A stretch of DNA of 54,967 nt from Betaproteobacteria bacterium (GCA_009777925.1 WRKX01000004.1:1-54967); one strand, 5' to 3'; shown: positions 1-10,572, counted from the stretch's first letter. Notes: generated by a model not told the origin, from the letters alone. Made by a program: numbers and translations.

Positions 1-96
1 GATCAATAACGCTTCACCAATCGCCTTGTTCGTCTGACCAGCGTCGGAGCGGGCCAGGGCACGGTGACGTAAATCCTCTGAATAAGGTCGTGTCAT
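1..96 (-). CDS. IS630-family transposase, N-terminal fragment
   Basis: Thirty-two codons read from the ATG at 96 towards the window edge. The peptide starts MTRPYSEDLRHRALAR and continues with a helix-turn-helix-like stretch, as in IS630-family transposases, where this region binds the terminal repeats. A good ribosome binding site (AAGGAG) lies about 8 bases upstream. The DDE catalytic part is off the window. It differs from the transposase start at the right edge (MAYSKDF), so the two edges carry different IS630 relatives. Confidence 0.7.
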   Translation of the reverse strand, partial: MTRPYSEDLRHRALARSDAGQTNKAIGEALLI

Positions 97-148
97 CTGC
101 TCTCTCCTTGCGTTCCAATTTCGAATCATATCTCTCGTAAGTTCAGTA
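1..148 (-). mobile_element. IS630-family insertion sequence, partial (cut by window edge)
   Basis: This is the 5' end of an insertion sequence read on the minus strand. It contains a transposase start and about 50 bp of leader. IS630-family elements insert at TA dinucleotides, and a TATA lies at 147-150, so I place the element boundary near 148. The rest of the element lies outside the window, so the far inverted repeat cannot be checked. Confidence 0.6.
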
Positions 149-225
149 TAGTAATTCTATTGAAAGACAGCATGCTCTAAATCTGGCGCGTAGCGCAATA
201 GGATATGAAAATGTTTCCGGTAAAA

Positions 226-255
226 CGTAGGGGCGCGATTTATCGCGCCCCTACG
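226..255. repeat. Perfect 13-bp palindrome with TTTA loop
   Basis: CGTAGGGGCGCGA and its exact reverse complement flank a TTTA loop. Related, incomplete copies occur at about 7964-7980 and at 51115-51142, always between genes. The sequence just downstream (TCTGCAAGACCGCCGGGGG) recurs near 8064-8082, so palindrome and tail travel together as a REP-like unit. It lies in the 320-bp spacer after dnaE, in which I see no gene. Confidence 0.7.
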
Positions 256-305
256 TTGCTGTCTGCAAGACCGCCGGGGGTTTGCCGGATAGCTTTGTTG
301 CGGCT

Positions 306-400
306 TATAGTGCTTTTCCTAAATAATCTTACTCTATCAACCTTCAGACATCCTATCCTACAAGCGAGAAGGGGTAAAAATAATTACGAGAAGCACTATA
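306..400. mobile_element. MITE copy A (95 bp, IS630/Tc1-like ends)
   Basis: A 95-bp element bounded by TATAGTGCTT and its exact inverse AAGCACTATA; the imperfect inverted repeat extends to about 27 bp each side. It has no coding capacity. The outermost TA at each end could be the target duplication expected of IS630/Tc1-type insertion. A second copy at 18031-18125 has the same length and only two differences that I can see. The ends resemble the IS630-type end at 54830. It lies just downstream of the dnaE stop codon. Confidence 0.8.
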
Positions 401-416
401 TATGGAACATCCGGGT

Positions 417-3400
417 TCAACCGTACTCCACCCTTACATTCCCCGCGCCGGCCAGGGTGATGAGTTCTTCAAGGAGCGTGTTTTCAGGAGTGACGCGATA
501 GCCGGAACCCAGGGTGAATTCGCAACTGGCCTTGTCGTTCCGGTATCTGACGCAAACAGGGGAGACGCCGGGGAAGGGCGCGAGAATGTCTTTTAGCTGG
601 GCAAGGCTGGTTTTGCCATCCAGGGTCAGTTTAAGCCCGGAAGCAAAGCGTCCGCGCAGTTCGCCCAGGGTCATCAGATGATCGGCGACAATGCGATAAC
701 TGCCGTTGTATTCATCGGCGCTGATTTTGCCCTCGACGATCAATACCTCGTCGTCTTTAATCTTGTTCCCCTCTTTTTCAAAAAGCTCATTGAAAATGGA
801 AACTTCAACCTGGGCAGTGCCATCGTCAAGCTGAACAAACAGCATTTTGCCGCGCCTGGTAATCTGGGTACGTTTGCTGTTCACGACTCCGGCGATAAGC
901 GTAGCTTCCCGCCCCGGTTGAAGTTTGGCAAGTTCGCGAGGAATGAAACGGGAAAGCTCTTGCCGCGTCCCATCATAAAGATGACCGGAAAAGAAAAAGC
1001 CGAGCGCGAGTTTTTCCTGGGTTAACCGCTCCCGTTCATTCCAGGGCGAGGCGGCAATATACTGCGGCGCCAGCATTTGTTTCTCGTCCGCGCCAAAGGC
1101 GTCGAACAGACTGGATTGCAGGGCGTTTTTTTCCGCCTGTTCGGCAGCTTCCAGCGCAATGCCGGTAGAAGAAATGAGTTTGTTGCGCTCCGGGTCAATG
1201 CTGTCAAACGCGCCCGCGCGAATCAGGGCTTCAACCGTGCCCCGGTTGACCTGGCGCTTGTCAACGCGGTGGCAGAAATCGAACAAATCCCGGAAATGTC
1301 CCCCCTCGTCCCGCGCTTTGCCAATGACGCGAATGGCCTGTTCCCCCGTTCCCTTTATCGCGCCCAAACCATAACGAATGGTATTTTGGTTGACCGGCTC
1401 GAAGCGATAAGCGGAAGTGTTAATGTCCGGCCCCAGAACATGGACTTTGTTTTTCAGGCAGTCATCGTAAAGGTTCTTGATGGCGTCCGTATCGTTCATG
1501 TCCGAAGACATGGTAGCCGCCATGAAAGCTGCGGGATGGCGCGCCTTCAGCCAGGCGGTCTGATAAGTGACGACCGCATAGGCGGCGCTGTGCGATTTGT
1601 TGAAGCCGTATTCGGCAAATTGCGCCATCAGGTCGAAAATACGCTCTGCCAGAGCAGGCGGGAATCCTTTTTTTCTGGCGCCTTCGGCAATGGTTTCGCG
1701 GTGTTTGGCCATCTCCTCCGGCTTTTTCTTGCCCATCGCCCGGCGCAGCAGATCAGCGCCCCCCAGGGTATAACCGCCTATGATCTGGGAAATCTGCATC
1801 ACCTGTTCCTGATAGACGATAACCCCATAAGTCGGAGCAAGACAGGCTTCCAGAGCGGGGTGGAAGTAGTCAATTTTCTGCTGGCCTTTTTTGCGGCGGC
1901 AAAAATCATCCACCATCCCCGACCCCAAAGGACCAGGCCGATAAAGGGCAAGCACGGCGATGATGTCTTCAAAGCAATCAGGCCCCAGCTTTTTCAGGAG
2001 CTTTTTCATACCCTCCGATTCAACCTGAAAAATCGCCGTCGTATTGGCCTCCCGCAAAATCCGATAAACCTCAGGATCGGAAAATCCGGGCCTGGCAAGA
2101 TCGGGACGCTCGCCTGTCATCTGTTCGATATACGTCAACGCAAGCTCGATAATGGTCAGATTTTTGAGACCGAGAAAGTCGAACTTGACCAGACCGATCT
2201 TTTCCACATCATCCTTATCGAATTGGGAGACCGGCGAAGCGTCATTGCCCGCCGCCTGGTAGATAGGGCAGAAATCCACAATCCTGCCCGGCGCGATCAA
2301 AACGCCGCCCGCGTGCATCCCGACATTGCGCGTCAGATCCTCAAGGCGCATGGCAAGGCCAAACAATTCTTCCAGCGCTTCCTTGTCTTCGCCTGCCATC
2401 ATTTCCCGCAGCAGCGGCTCCGTCTCCAGCGCGACAGTAAGCGGAACGGGCTTGTTTTCCCTGACTGGTATCAGCTTGGAAATACGGTCGCAGAGGGAAA
2501 ATGGCAGGTCAAGAATCCTGCCTACGTCGCGTATCACCGCCCTGGAAGACATGGTGCCGAAAGTGACGATCTGGGATACGGCGTCAGAGCCATAATGCTT
2601 ACGCACGTATTCAATGGTGCGGTGGCGATTGTCCTGACAGAAGTCAATGTCGAAGTCGGGCATTGATACCCGTTCCGGGTTCAGGAAACGCTCAAAAAGC
2701 AGGGCATAGGGTATGGGGTCAAGGCCGGTGACGCCGAGCGAAAAAGCAACCAGAGAACCCACGCCGGAACCGCGTCCGGGGCCGACCGGCACGCCGTTTT
2801 GCCTGCTCCAGTTGATGAAGTCTGCAACGATAAGAAAGTAGCCGGAAAAGCCCATCTGGATGATGGTAGCCAGTTCCGTTTTCAGGCGTTCGTCGTATTC
2901 AGGGCGGCGTAGCGAGCGGGTGTCCGGGTCGGGAAAAATTTCGCGCAGACGCTTTTCCAGACCTTCCTCGGCCTGTCGGGTCAGATAGTCTTCCAGACTG
3001 ATGCCTTCCGGGGTAGAGAAATGGGGCAGGAAATTTTCGCCCAGCGTCAGTTCAAGGTTGCAACGCCTGGCGATTTCCACGGCATTTTCCAGCGCCTCCG
3101 GCAGATCGGCAAAGAGCGCCGCCATTTCTTCCTGGGTCTTGAAATACTGAGACTCGGTAAAGTGACGCGGGCGGCGGGTGTCGCCCAGGGTATATCCTTC
3201 CGCGATGCACACTCTGGCTTCGTGGGCGCGGAAGTCTTCCGGCTTCGAGAATTGCACCGGATGGGTCGCCACAAGCGGCAGTTCCAGTTCAACCGCCAGA
3301 TTGAGCGTCGCCTGAATCAGGCGTTCGTCTTCGGGAAGGCCGGGACGCTGGACTTCCAGATAAAACGCGCCGGGAAAAAGATCGCGCCAGACTTCCGCCC

Positions 3401-3998
3401 GCTTTTTCGCTTCCTGCGGGTGGCGCAGCAAAATGGCCTCGCCCACATTGCCCATTGCGCCGCCGGAAAGGGCGATCAGGCCATTTGATCCGATTTCGGT
3501 AAACCATTCCTGCGCGATTTGCGGGCGGGTTTGCGCCTTTTCCAGACGTTCAGGGGCGGTGTGGGCGCGAGTCAGAAGCTCGCAAAGCTGGCGATAGCCT
3601 TTCCGGTTTTTGACCAGAAGCAAAATACGGCTGGGGCGCTCCGGGTCTTTGGGGTTCAGAATCCAGCAATCCGCGCCCACAATGGGCTTTAGTCCCTTGC
3701 CTTGCGCGCTTTTGTAGAACTTTACCAGCGCGAAAAGATTCATCAGGTCCGTAATGGCAAGCGCCGGCATTTTGTCTGCCGCCGCGCGCCCTACCGCCTC
3801 ATCCAGACGCAGAATGCCATCGGTGATCGAATACTCGCTATGGCAGCGCAGATGCGCGAAACGAAAAAGCGGCGTATCCGGGTTTGTATCAGGCAGAGCC
3901 TTTGCAGGCAGGGAAGCAGTCTCGGTCATGATGGGCAGGGAAAAAATACAAAGGCGGGAAAGCGCGGATTCAGAAAGCGCGGATTCACTGGGTGGCAT
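417..3998 (-). CDS. dnaE: DNA polymerase III subunit alpha
   Basis: This is the replicative polymerase that extends both strands within the DNA polymerase III holoenzyme. The N-terminal PHP domain begins at FAHLRCHSEYS (about residue 46). The catalytic palm carries PDFDIDF (447-453), with the metal-binding aspartates, after the GPGRGSG segment. A tandem helix-hairpin-helix and an OB fold (about residues 1010-1090) follow, giving the usual length of about 1,170 residues. The ATG at 3998 overlaps the end of the upstream SulP gene by 14 bases and has AAGGAG directly against it, which is very tight. The alternative ATG at 3929 (MTETASLP) matches the family's start better but has no clear binding site. 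It is the last gene of the metG-SulP-dnaE run. Confidence 0.97.
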   Translation of the reverse strand: MPPSESALSESALSRLCIFSLPIMTETASLPAKALPDTNPDTPLFRFAHLRCHSEYSITDGILRLDEAVGRAAADKMPALAITDLMNLFALVKFYKSAQGKGLKPIVGADCWILNPKDPERPSRILLLVKNRKGYRQLCELLTRAHTAPERLEKAQTRPQIAQEWFTEIGSNGLIALSGGAMGNVGEAILLRHPQEAKKRAEVWRDLFPGAFYLEVQRPGLPEDERLIQATLNLAVELELPLVATHPVQFSKPEDFRAHEARVCIAEGYTLGDTRRPRHFTESQYFKTQEEMAALFADLPEALENAVEIARRCNLELTLGENFLPHFSTPEGISLEDYLTRQAEEGLEKRLREIFPDPDTRSLRRPEYDERLKTELATIIQMGFSGYFLIVADFINWSRQNGVPVGPGRGSGVGSLVAFSLGVTGLDPIPYALLFERFLNPERVSMPDFDIDFCQDNRHRTIEYVRKHYGSDAVSQIVTFGTMSSRAVIRDVGRILDLPFSLCDRISKLIPVRENKPVPLTVALETEPLLREMMAGEDKEALEELFGLAMRLEDLTRNVGMHAGGVLIAPGRIVDFCPIYQAAGNDASPVSQFDKDDVEKIGLVKFDFLGLKNLTIIELALTYIEQMTGERPDLARPGFSDPEVYRILREANTTAIFQVESEGMKKLLKKLGPDCFEDIIAVLALYRPGPLGSGMVDDFCRRKKGQQKIDYFHPALEACLAPTYGVIVYQEQVMQISQIIGGYTLGGADLLRRAMGKKKPEEMAKHRETIAEGARKKGFPPALAERIFDLMAQFAEYGFNKSHSAAYAVVTYQTAWLKARHPAAFMAATMSSDMNDTDAIKNLYDDCLKNKVHVLGPDINTSAYRFEPVNQNTIRYGLGAIKGTGEQAIRVIGKARDEGGHFRDLFDFCHRVDKRQVNRGTVEALIRAGAFDSIDPERNKLISSTGIALEAAEQAEKNALQSSLFDAFGADEKQMLAPQYIAASPWNERERLTQEKLALGFFFSGHLYDGTRQELSRFIPRELAKLQPGREATLIAGVVNSKRTQITRRGKMLFVQLDDGTAQVEVSIFNELFEKEGNKIKDDEVLIVEGKISADEYNGSYRIVADHLMTLGELRGRFASGLKLTLDGKTSLAQLKDILAPFPGVSPVCVRYRNDKASCEFTLGSGYRVTPENTLLEELITLAGAGNVRVEYG

Positions 3999-5688
3999 CT
4001 CCTTCTTGTGTCAGGCGATACTCGGCTTCGCGCAGGGCAAAGATGATATTGGAAGACAGGTTTTCCTGCCCGACCCGCGCCAGAAATCCGACCCGCTCCA
4101 GCGTCTCTTTAGGCTGATTGTGCAATCCGGTGATAAAGAGAGTCGCGCCGCGTTTTACGAGTTTTTCATGCAGAGCCTCAAGCGCGTCCAAACCGGAACT
4201 GTCAATCTGGATCAGGCTTTGCGCGTCCAGGATGAGAATCTTTGTGTTGTCCGCGAGCGTCTCGGTAAGGGTTTCCAGCTTGTTAGCCGCGCCAAAAAAC
4301 AGCGCGCCATGGATGCGCCAGGCGCTCACGCGCGGCTTGCCTTCCGTATCGAAGTGAACGGGTAATGCGCGGACGAGCGGCACGACCTCAATCCGGGTGA
4401 GACTGGAAATGCGATAGATGAAAAACAGGCAGGCGAGCACCATGCCAAGTTCGACCGCGATGGTCAGCCCGAAAACTATGGTCACCAGAAAGGTGGCCAG
4501 CATTACGACCCGGTAATTGCTGGAAAAAAGTCGCAATTTGCGGAACCCTTCCAGATCGAGCATATGAACCGACACCATTATGACAATAGCCGAAAGCACA
4601 GCAAGCGGAATATGGCTTGCCAGCGGCGCGAAGAGGAGAACGATCGCAAGCAGGACAAGGGCGTGCACCATGCCCGAAACAGGCGTGCGCCCGCCGGAAC
4701 GCACGTTGGTGGCGGTACGGGCAATCGCGCCGGTAGCGGCAAAGCCGCCAAAAAGCGGCGCGACAAGATTCGCAATTCCCTGAGCGATCAGTTCCTGGTT
4801 GGGATCGTGCCGGTCATCCATGTTGGCGTCCGCCACGCGAGCGGAAAGGAGTGATTCGATTGCGCCCAGCAAGGCAATGGCAATGGCGGGCGAAATCAGA
4901 AGCTCCAGGGTTTCCAGTGAGATTTGCGGGAAGGAAAAAGCGGGCAATTCCTGCGGAATGCCGCCAAAGCGGCTGCCGATCGTTTCAACTGGGAGATTAA
5001 ACAGGGCGGCAACGCTTGTACCCAGCGCCAGAACCGTAAGCGGGCCGGGCATGCGGCGCAAAAAGCCAAGCGCAGCGGTTTGCGCCAGCCGGTTATAGAA
5101 AATGAGAAAAACGAGCGCGGTCAGAGAAAGGGCGAGGGTAGGCCAGTGCAGAAGATGGAGCGAATCGGAAAGCACCCGGATTTTTCCGAAAAAATCCGCT
5201 GGCATTGCCTCAATGGATAGTCCCATAAAGTCTTTTAATTGCGCCATGAAAATGACTATGGCGATGCCGTTGGTAAAACCTGTCACTACCGCAACCGGGA
5301 TGAAGCGAATCAATTGCCCCATCCTGAATAAGCCCATTGCCAGCAAAAAAATGCCCGCCAGCATGGTCGCTATCAGGAGATTGGAAAAGCCATACAGGGC
5401 GACAATGCCATAGACAATGGGAATGAACGCCCCGGTCGGGCCGCCGATCTGAACTCTGGAACCACCGAGGAAGGAAACGATGAAGCCCGCTATGATGGCG
5501 GTCCAAATGCCCGCCGTGGGCGAAACCCCGGAGGCAATCGCAAAGGCCATCGCCAAAGGAAGCGCCAGGACGCCAACCGTGACGCCAGCCCCTACGTCTT
5601 TGCCAAACTGCGCTCTGGTGTAACCGGGCAGACAGTCAAAAAGTTTGGGGTGAAAGGCGATTTTTGCAAAGCAGGTTTTGAGTGGCAT
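3985..5688 (-). CDS. SulP-family anion transporter with STAS domain
   Basis: A predicted inner-membrane transporter of the SulP/SLC26 family, which moves sulfate, bicarbonate or other anions. From the ATG at 5688 it has 567 residues: the family entry segment (FGKDVGAGVTVGVLALPLAM), about 10-12 hydrophobic spans, then a C-terminal STAS domain with the DSSGLDALEAL signature. A TTG at 5760 would lengthen it by 24 residues that do not look like the family. The substrate cannot be read from the sequence. Its 3' end overlaps dnaE, so translational coupling is likely. It follows metG by about 90 bases. Confidence 0.9.
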   Translation of the reverse strand: MPLKTCFAKIAFHPKLFDCLPGYTRAQFGKDVGAGVTVGVLALPLAMAFAIASGVSPTAGIWTAIIAGFIVSFLGGSRVQIGGPTGAFIPIVYGIVALYGFSNLLIATMLAGIFLLAMGLFRMGQLIRFIPVAVVTGFTNGIAIVIFMAQLKDFMGLSIEAMPADFFGKIRVLSDSLHLLHWPTLALSLTALVFLIFYNRLAQTAALGFLRRMPGPLTVLALGTSVAALFNLPVETIGSRFGGIPQELPAFSFPQISLETLELLISPAIAIALLGAIESLLSARVADANMDDRHDPNQELIAQGIANLVAPLFGGFAATGAIARTATNVRSGGRTPVSGMVHALVLLAIVLLFAPLASHIPLAVLSAIVIMVSVHMLDLEGFRKLRLFSSNYRVVMLATFLVTIVFGLTIAVELGMVLACLFFIYRISSLTRIEVVPLVRALPVHFDTEGKPRVSAWRIHGALFFGAANKLETLTETLADNTKILILDAQSLIQIDSSGLDALEALHEKLVKRGATLFITGLHNQPKETLERVGFLARVGQENLSSNIIFALREAEYRLTQEGDATQ

Positions 5689-5778
5689 GATGTTATCTTG
5701 GTTGGGTGTGGTAAGGCCAACCCACGGTTTTTCTGACTGGCAGGCCGATGCTTGTTGCAAACGTCAGGTTATCGGCGT

Positions 5779-7839
5779 TTATTGCACGCGCATCCCCGGC
5801 CTTGCGCCGCTATCCGGCGCAAGGAGGTAAATGCCGGATTCATTGCCGGACTGATCCGAGGCGGCCAGCACCATTCCTTCGCTTACACCGAATTTCATCT
5901 TGCGCGGAGCAAGGTTGGCAACCATCACGGTCAATCTGTCGGCAAGCAGAGCCGGATCGTAAGCTGATTTGATCCCGGCAAAAACCTGGCGCGGCTTCTC
6001 TTCGCCGATGTCGAGAACCAGGCGCACGAGTTTGTCCGCGCCTTCGACAGGACCGGCTTCAACAATGCGGGCAATACGCAAATCCACCTTCATGAAATCT
6101 TCGATGCCGATAGTTTCGCTTTTCTCCACCGGCAGAGGAACAGCCTGGGGAGCAGGCTGGGCGGCAGGGGCGGAGTCTCGATTGGCCTCTATGAGCGCGG
6201 CGATCTGTTTCGGGTCAATCCGGGTCATCAGGTGTTGATAAGGAGCAATGGTGTGGCCAACAGGCAACAGGGAGTCCACATCCCGCCAGAGGAGCGGGTC
6301 AATTTTGAGGAATGATTCCACCTGTTCCGAGAGCGCGGGCAGGACTGGTTTTAAAAGAATCGTGAGTAGTCTGAAGAGGTTAAGCGCATGGCTGCAGGAT
6401 TGATGCAGCAGTACCTCAGCGCCGGTCTGTTTGGCAAGTTCCCAGGGTTTAACGCTGTCTACATACTGGTTGGCGATATCGGAAAGCGCCATGATTTCGC
6501 GCATAGCCCTGGAAAACTCGCGGTTCTCGAAGAGTTCGGCAATGCGCGGCGCGGCTTCCTGAATCGCGTTAAAGGCGGGGAGAGAAGCGTCGGCGGCGGC
6601 AAGTTTGCCGTCAAAGCGTTTCACTATAAAACCGGCGGCGCGACTGGCAATGTTGATGTACTTGCCAATCAGGTCTGAATTGACGCGGGCGATGAAGTCT
6701 TCCAGATTGAGATCAATGTCTTCCAGGCTGCTGGAGAGTTTGCCGGCGAAGTAATAGCGCAGCCATTCCGGGTTCAGTCCTTGTGCAAGATAGCTTGCCG
6801 CAGTGATGAAGGTGCCGCGCGACTTGGACATTTTCGCGCCGTCTACGGTCAGAAAGCCGTGCGCGCAAATTTTGTCGGGGGTACGGAAATTGGCGTGCGC
6901 CAGTTCCGCAGGCCAGAAAAGGGCGTGAAAGTAGAGAATGTCCTTGCCGATGAAGTGATACAACTCGGCGCTGGAATCCGGCTTGAAATACTCGTCGAAA
7001 TCAAGGCCGACGCGCTCGCACAGGTTTTTGAACGAACCCATGTAGCCGATTGGCGCATCCAGCCAGACATAGAAAAATTTGCCCGGCGCATTGGGAATTT
7101 CAAAGCCGAAATAGGGCGCGTCGCGGGAAATATCCCAGTCGGAGAGCAGGTGCTCGCCTTCCTGTCCCAGCCATTCCCGCATTTTGTTGGCGGCTTCGCT
7201 TTGCAGGACGCCGTTTTCAGGGGCGGTATAACGGCGCAGGAAAGATTCGCAACGCGGGTCGGAAAGTTTAAAAAAATAGTGTTCGGACTGGCGCAATTCC
7301 GGCTTTACGCCGGAGACGGCGGAATAGGGATTTTTCAGCTCTGTCGGCGCATAAGCCGCGCCGCAAGCCTCGCAATTATCGCCGTACTGATCTTTTGCGC
7401 CGCATTTGGGGCATTCGCCCTTGATGAAGCGGTCAGGCAGAAACATAGCCCTGGCGGGGTCGAAAAATTGCTCAATGGCGCGTTTTTCGATTAGCCCTGC
7501 CGCAAGCAGGCGTTCGTAGATTTGTTCCGCAAACGCTTTTGTTTCCGGGGAATGGGTGCTGTAGTAGTTGTCGAAGTCAATGCAAAAACCGGAAAAATCC
7601 CGCAAATGCTCGGCATACATCCGGTCAATCAATGCTTCCGGGGTAATGCCTTCCGCTTCTGCGCGCAACATGATGGGCGTGCCGTGGGTATCGTCAGCGC
7701 AGACATACCAGCATTCATGCCCGCGCATTTTCTGGAAGCGAACCCAGATGTCGGTCTGGATGTATTCCACCAGATGACCCAGATGAATCGCGCCGTTGGC
7801 ATAGGGCAGGGCGGAGGTAACGAGAATTTTACGGCTCAT
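5779..7839 (-). CDS. metG: Methionine-tRNA ligase
   Basis: Charges initiator and elongator tRNA-Met with methionine in the cytoplasm. Read from the ATG at 7839 (686 residues), it has the HIGH-type motif HLGH (19-22) after LPYANGAI, a zinc knuckle (CPKCG...CEACG), the KMSKS loop (AKMSKSRG) and a C-terminal OB-fold tRNA-binding domain (about 580-686), as in dimeric MetG1 enzymes. A GTG at 7869 would add ten residues outside the family pattern, so I prefer the ATG. No strong Shine-Dalgarno precedes it. It is first in the minus-strand run metG-SulP-dnaE. Confidence 0.96.
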   Translation of the reverse strand: MSRKILVTSALPYANGAIHLGHLVEYIQTDIWVRFQKMRGHECWYVCADDTHGTPIMLRAEAEGITPEALIDRMYAEHLRDFSGFCIDFDNYYSTHSPETKAFAEQIYERLLAAGLIEKRAIEQFFDPARAMFLPDRFIKGECPKCGAKDQYGDNCEACGAAYAPTELKNPYSAVSGVKPELRQSEHYFFKLSDPRCESFLRRYTAPENGVLQSEAANKMREWLGQEGEHLLSDWDISRDAPYFGFEIPNAPGKFFYVWLDAPIGYMGSFKNLCERVGLDFDEYFKPDSSAELYHFIGKDILYFHALFWPAELAHANFRTPDKICAHGFLTVDGAKMSKSRGTFITAASYLAQGLNPEWLRYYFAGKLSSSLEDIDLNLEDFIARVNSDLIGKYINIASRAAGFIVKRFDGKLAAADASLPAFNAIQEAAPRIAELFENREFSRAMREIMALSDIANQYVDSVKPWELAKQTGAEVLLHQSCSHALNLFRLLTILLKPVLPALSEQVESFLKIDPLLWRDVDSLLPVGHTIAPYQHLMTRIDPKQIAALIEANRDSAPAAQPAPQAVPLPVEKSETIGIEDFMKVDLRIARIVEAGPVEGADKLVRLVLDIGEEKPRQVFAGIKSAYDPALLADRLTVMVANLAPRKMKFGVSEGMVLAASDQSGNESGIYLLAPDSGARPGMRVQ

Positions 7840-7981
7840 GGCAGGGCAGGGTGGATAAGGTAATTGCACATTTTACCTCATGCGCCGCCCATGACAGAAA
7901 TCTGTCACAGCCTGGTAGTGCCCGGTTTGAGAGGCAAGTTTGGGCGATGTATAGCAATGCTTGTAGGGGCGCGATTTATCG

Positions 7982-8078
7982 GTCTTGCAGACGGCAAGTC
8001 TTGCAGACGGCAAGTCTCGCAGGCGGCAAGTCTCGCAGGCGGCAAGTCTCGCAGGAGGCAATGTCTTGCAGACCGCCG
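7982..8078. repeat. 16-bp tandem repeat, five units plus a degenerate sixth
   Basis: Five head-to-tail copies of GTCTTGCAGACGGCAA or its variant GTCTCGCAGGCGGCAA fill 7982-8061. A diverged unit follows and merges into the ACCGCCGGGGGTTT tail also found near 268-283. Just upstream (about 7964-7980) lies a broken copy of the GGGGCGCGATTTATC palindrome. The array sits in the spacer between the convergent-facing ends of the signalling operon and the metG start. Copy number could vary between strains. Confidence 0.9.
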
Positions 8079-8091
8079 GGGGTTTGGGGTC

Positions 8092-10572
8092 TCAACTCGG
8101 CCTGTTGCGCTGTTCGTCCTGTTCGTCGTCCCGCAGGATTTTTTCCGGCGGCAGATATTTGAGCAGAATGTCATGCAGGTGGGAAATGATGATGGGCTTG
8201 GAGAGAAAATCGTTCATCCCGGCCTTAATGAAACTGGCGCGCGCTTCGGTAACGGCATTGGCGGTCAGGGCAACGATTATGGAATGCTCATGCCTTCCGC
8301 CCAGGGCGCGAATGGCACGGGTAGCTTCCAGACCGTCAATGTCCGGCATCATGTGATCCATGAAGATGATGTCGTAACTCTTTGCCTTCGCCATTTCAAT
8401 GCCGGCCCTTCCTCCATCGGCCTGTTCAACATGAATGCCATACTGCTCCAGCAACCCGGCAGCTACCATCAAATTGACCTGATTGTCGTCAACAACCAAT
8501 ATCCGCACATTGCGGGTATTGAACGCCCTGCCCTTCGCATACTGGTCACTGATGATGCTCGTATAGTGTTCGTGCTTGAAACGCTCATTTAAAAGGTCGG
8601 CCAGGGTAGTGATGATGAGCGGCCTTTCCAGTGTTTCGCCAATGTCGCTGTTATTCTTTTCGCCGCTCCACAACAAAACGGTTATTTTGACGTTCGGCGG
8701 AATGACGCGAGCAGCCCTCTGAGCCAGCGAAAGATCAATCAGGGCATGGCTGTAGCCGCTTCCCGCAAAGGCAGCCATCGCCTCTTTCTCATTAGTCATA
8801 ACGGCATGGGGTACATCCAGGGAAGCCAGCATTTCGCCCAGCGCCTCCGCGTTACAGGTCAACGGTTCGTAACAGAGAATGCGGGTAATTTTTTCCGGGC
8901 TTTCAATTTGCGCGATGGGAACGACCCCATTATCACCCTCTTTATACCCGCAGAGGATATGCCAGGAAAAGGTTGAGCCTTCGCCATAAACGCTTTGTAC
9001 GCTAATCTCTCCCCCCATCATTTCAACCAGACGGCGGGTAATCGCAAGGCCAAGACCAGTTCCCATCACATTCCGGTTTTTCCTGGCATCCAATCTCTGA
9101 AAGTCGCTGAAAAGTTTGCCTATATCCTCTTCACGAATGCCAAGGCCGGTATCACGCACCGAAAAACAGAGTTTCAGCAGCCTGAATTCCTGGTCATTGC
9201 CAGACATGAATTGCGTGGCCTTTTTTCTATCCGGCTTCCTGACTTCCTCGCCCCAGACGCGAAGGCTGATATTGCCTTCCCGCGTATATTTGACCGCGTT
9301 GTTCAAGATATTGGTAAGAGTCTGGCGGATGCGAAGATCGTCGCCAATCATGGTAAATGGAATGTCGGGCGCGACAACTACGGTCAATACCACCTTGGTA
9401 CTGCCGGTTCGCATTCCGACCATGATAACGGTATCGTAGATGAACGAGGGGAAATCGAAGGGGCGGCAATCAATCTCCATTTTCCGCGCCTCGATTTTGG
9501 AAAGATCAAGAATGTCGTTGATGATCCCAAGGAGCGACATTGCCGAATTGCGGACAGTCATTGCGCGCGCGGTCTGGCTGGGATCAAGCTGGTTGGCGAG
9601 CATCAACTCGGTCATCCCGATGATGGCATTCATTGGGGTGCGAATTTCGTGACTGACCAAAGCCAGGAACTGGCTTTTTGCCATGGTTGCCCGTTCAGCT
9701 TCTTCCTTTGCTTCCATGATCTGGCTGATGTCTATCCATTCAAAGCAGCGGGCAATGCCTGCTTCCGCCATGGGCGAAGAGCGAAGCGCGAACCAGTGTT
9801 TTTTTCCCTGCACAATCGCGGAAAACTCCCGCTCTACGAAACCGCTTTGCTCCATGATTTCCTGAAATACCTTTTTCAGATCATTGTCCGGAAAAAGGTC
9901 AAGCAAAGGTATTGGCTGCTTGTAGAGGCGACGGGAAATGCCCAACCAGTTGGCAAGCGAGGCGCTGATGTAACGCGAGGTAGCCTTGTCATCGCTGATC
10001 AAGGTATAACTAAGTGTAGTCGCCATGTTTGTTTCAAAAGTATGGCTATTCTTCTCCAGGACAGAAAGCCGCTTTTGAATAACAATGAGCGAGCCGTAAA
10101 TGAGCAGACAAAAAACATCAAACAGCAGCAGCCAGTAAAAATGCTGGAAACCGCTGCTTTTCACCGGATGCTGCACGCTCAGCACAAGCGTAACAACCAG
10201 CAGCAGATTGACCAGCGCCAGAAAAATCCAGAAGCTCCTTTTGTCAAGGTAGGTAAAATTGATGAAAGCCGCGCCAATGGGAACCAGCGCGTACATGGTG
10301 TAATCCTTGCTCTCGATAGTCATAAAAGAATATATGAGCACGATCAGAATCGGATTCAGCCAGGATTGGGTGGAAATCGGGAAGTAAACCCATGTCGTGC
10401 GCAGCAGCGCCACAGCGATAAAGCCGGAGACAAGTTGCCAGAGTTCCATCTGGTTTATCGTCATGAAAAGCGCGTAAACCACGACCAGAGTGACTGTAAA
10501 ACGCTGCCGCGAGCGGTCAAAAATCTGCTCGTGCTCCAGGTCAAAAGCGTAGCGCGTAGTTTTTCGCATCAT
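8092..10572 (-). CDS. Hybrid histidine kinase (membrane, PAS, HisKA, HATPase, REC)
   Basis: A membrane sensor kinase of 826 residues. Residues 25-170 form about six hydrophobic spans. A PAS-like region (about 185-285) comes next, then HisKA with the phosphoacceptor His308 in SHEIRTP. The ATPase has an N box ([10 protein letters not shown], about 422-431), DTGLGI (about 474) and GTGLGL (504-509). Residues 560-660 look like a receiver fold without the expected phosphoacceptor site, and 690-805 form a complete receiver with Asp739 in FMDHMMPD. It has no Hpt domain of its own. It overlaps the lipid-kinase-like gene by ATGA and ends the operon. The architecture recalls RpfC or BarA with the Hpt split off. 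The signal is unknown. Confidence 0.92.
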   Translation of the reverse strand: MMRKTTRYAFDLEHEQIFDRSRQRFTVTLVVVYALFMTINQMELWQLVSGFIAVALLRTTWVYFPISTQSWLNPILIVLIYSFMTIESKDYTMYALVPIGAAFINFTYLDKRSFWIFLALVNLLLVVTLVLSVQHPVKSSGFQHFYWLLLFDVFCLLIYGSLIVIQKRLSVLEKNSHTFETNMATTLSYTLISDDKATSRYISASLANWLGISRRLYKQPIPLLDLFPDNDLKKVFQEIMEQSGFVEREFSAIVQGKKHWFALRSSPMAEAGIARCFEWIDISQIMEAKEEAERATMAKSQFLALVSHEIRTPMNAIIGMTELMLANQLDPSQTARAMTVRNSAMSLLGIINDILDLSKIEARKMEIDCRPFDFPSFIYDTVIMVGMRTGSTKVVLTVVVAPDIPFTMIGDDLRIRQTLTNILNNAVKYTREGNISLRVWGEEVRKPDRKKATQFMSGNDQEFRLLKLCFSVRDTGLGIREEDIGKLFSDFQRLDARKNRNVMGTGLGLAITRRLVEMMGGEISVQSVYGEGSTFSWHILCGYKEGDNGVVPIAQIESPEKITRILCYEPLTCNAEALGEMLASLDVPHAVMTNEKEAMAAFAGSGYSHALIDLSLAQRAARVIPPNVKITVLLWSGEKNNSDIGETLERPLIITTLADLLNERFKHEHYTSIISDQYAKGRAFNTRNVRILVVDDNQVNLMVAAGLLEQYGIHVEQADGGRAGIEMAKAKSYDIIFMDHMMPDIDGLEATRAIRALGGRHEHSIIVALTANAVTEARASFIKAGMNDFLSKPIIISHLHDILLKYLPPEKILRDDEQDEQRNRPS

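Noticed and set aside
1077..2666. A long plus-strand open frame of 529 codons
   Set aside because: It lies antisense to dnaE, has no family features, and reflects the GC-rich third positions of the real gene.
7982..8078. A CRISPR array
   Set aside because: The 16-bp units are directly adjacent with no spacers and no cas genes are near, so this is a simple tandem repeat.
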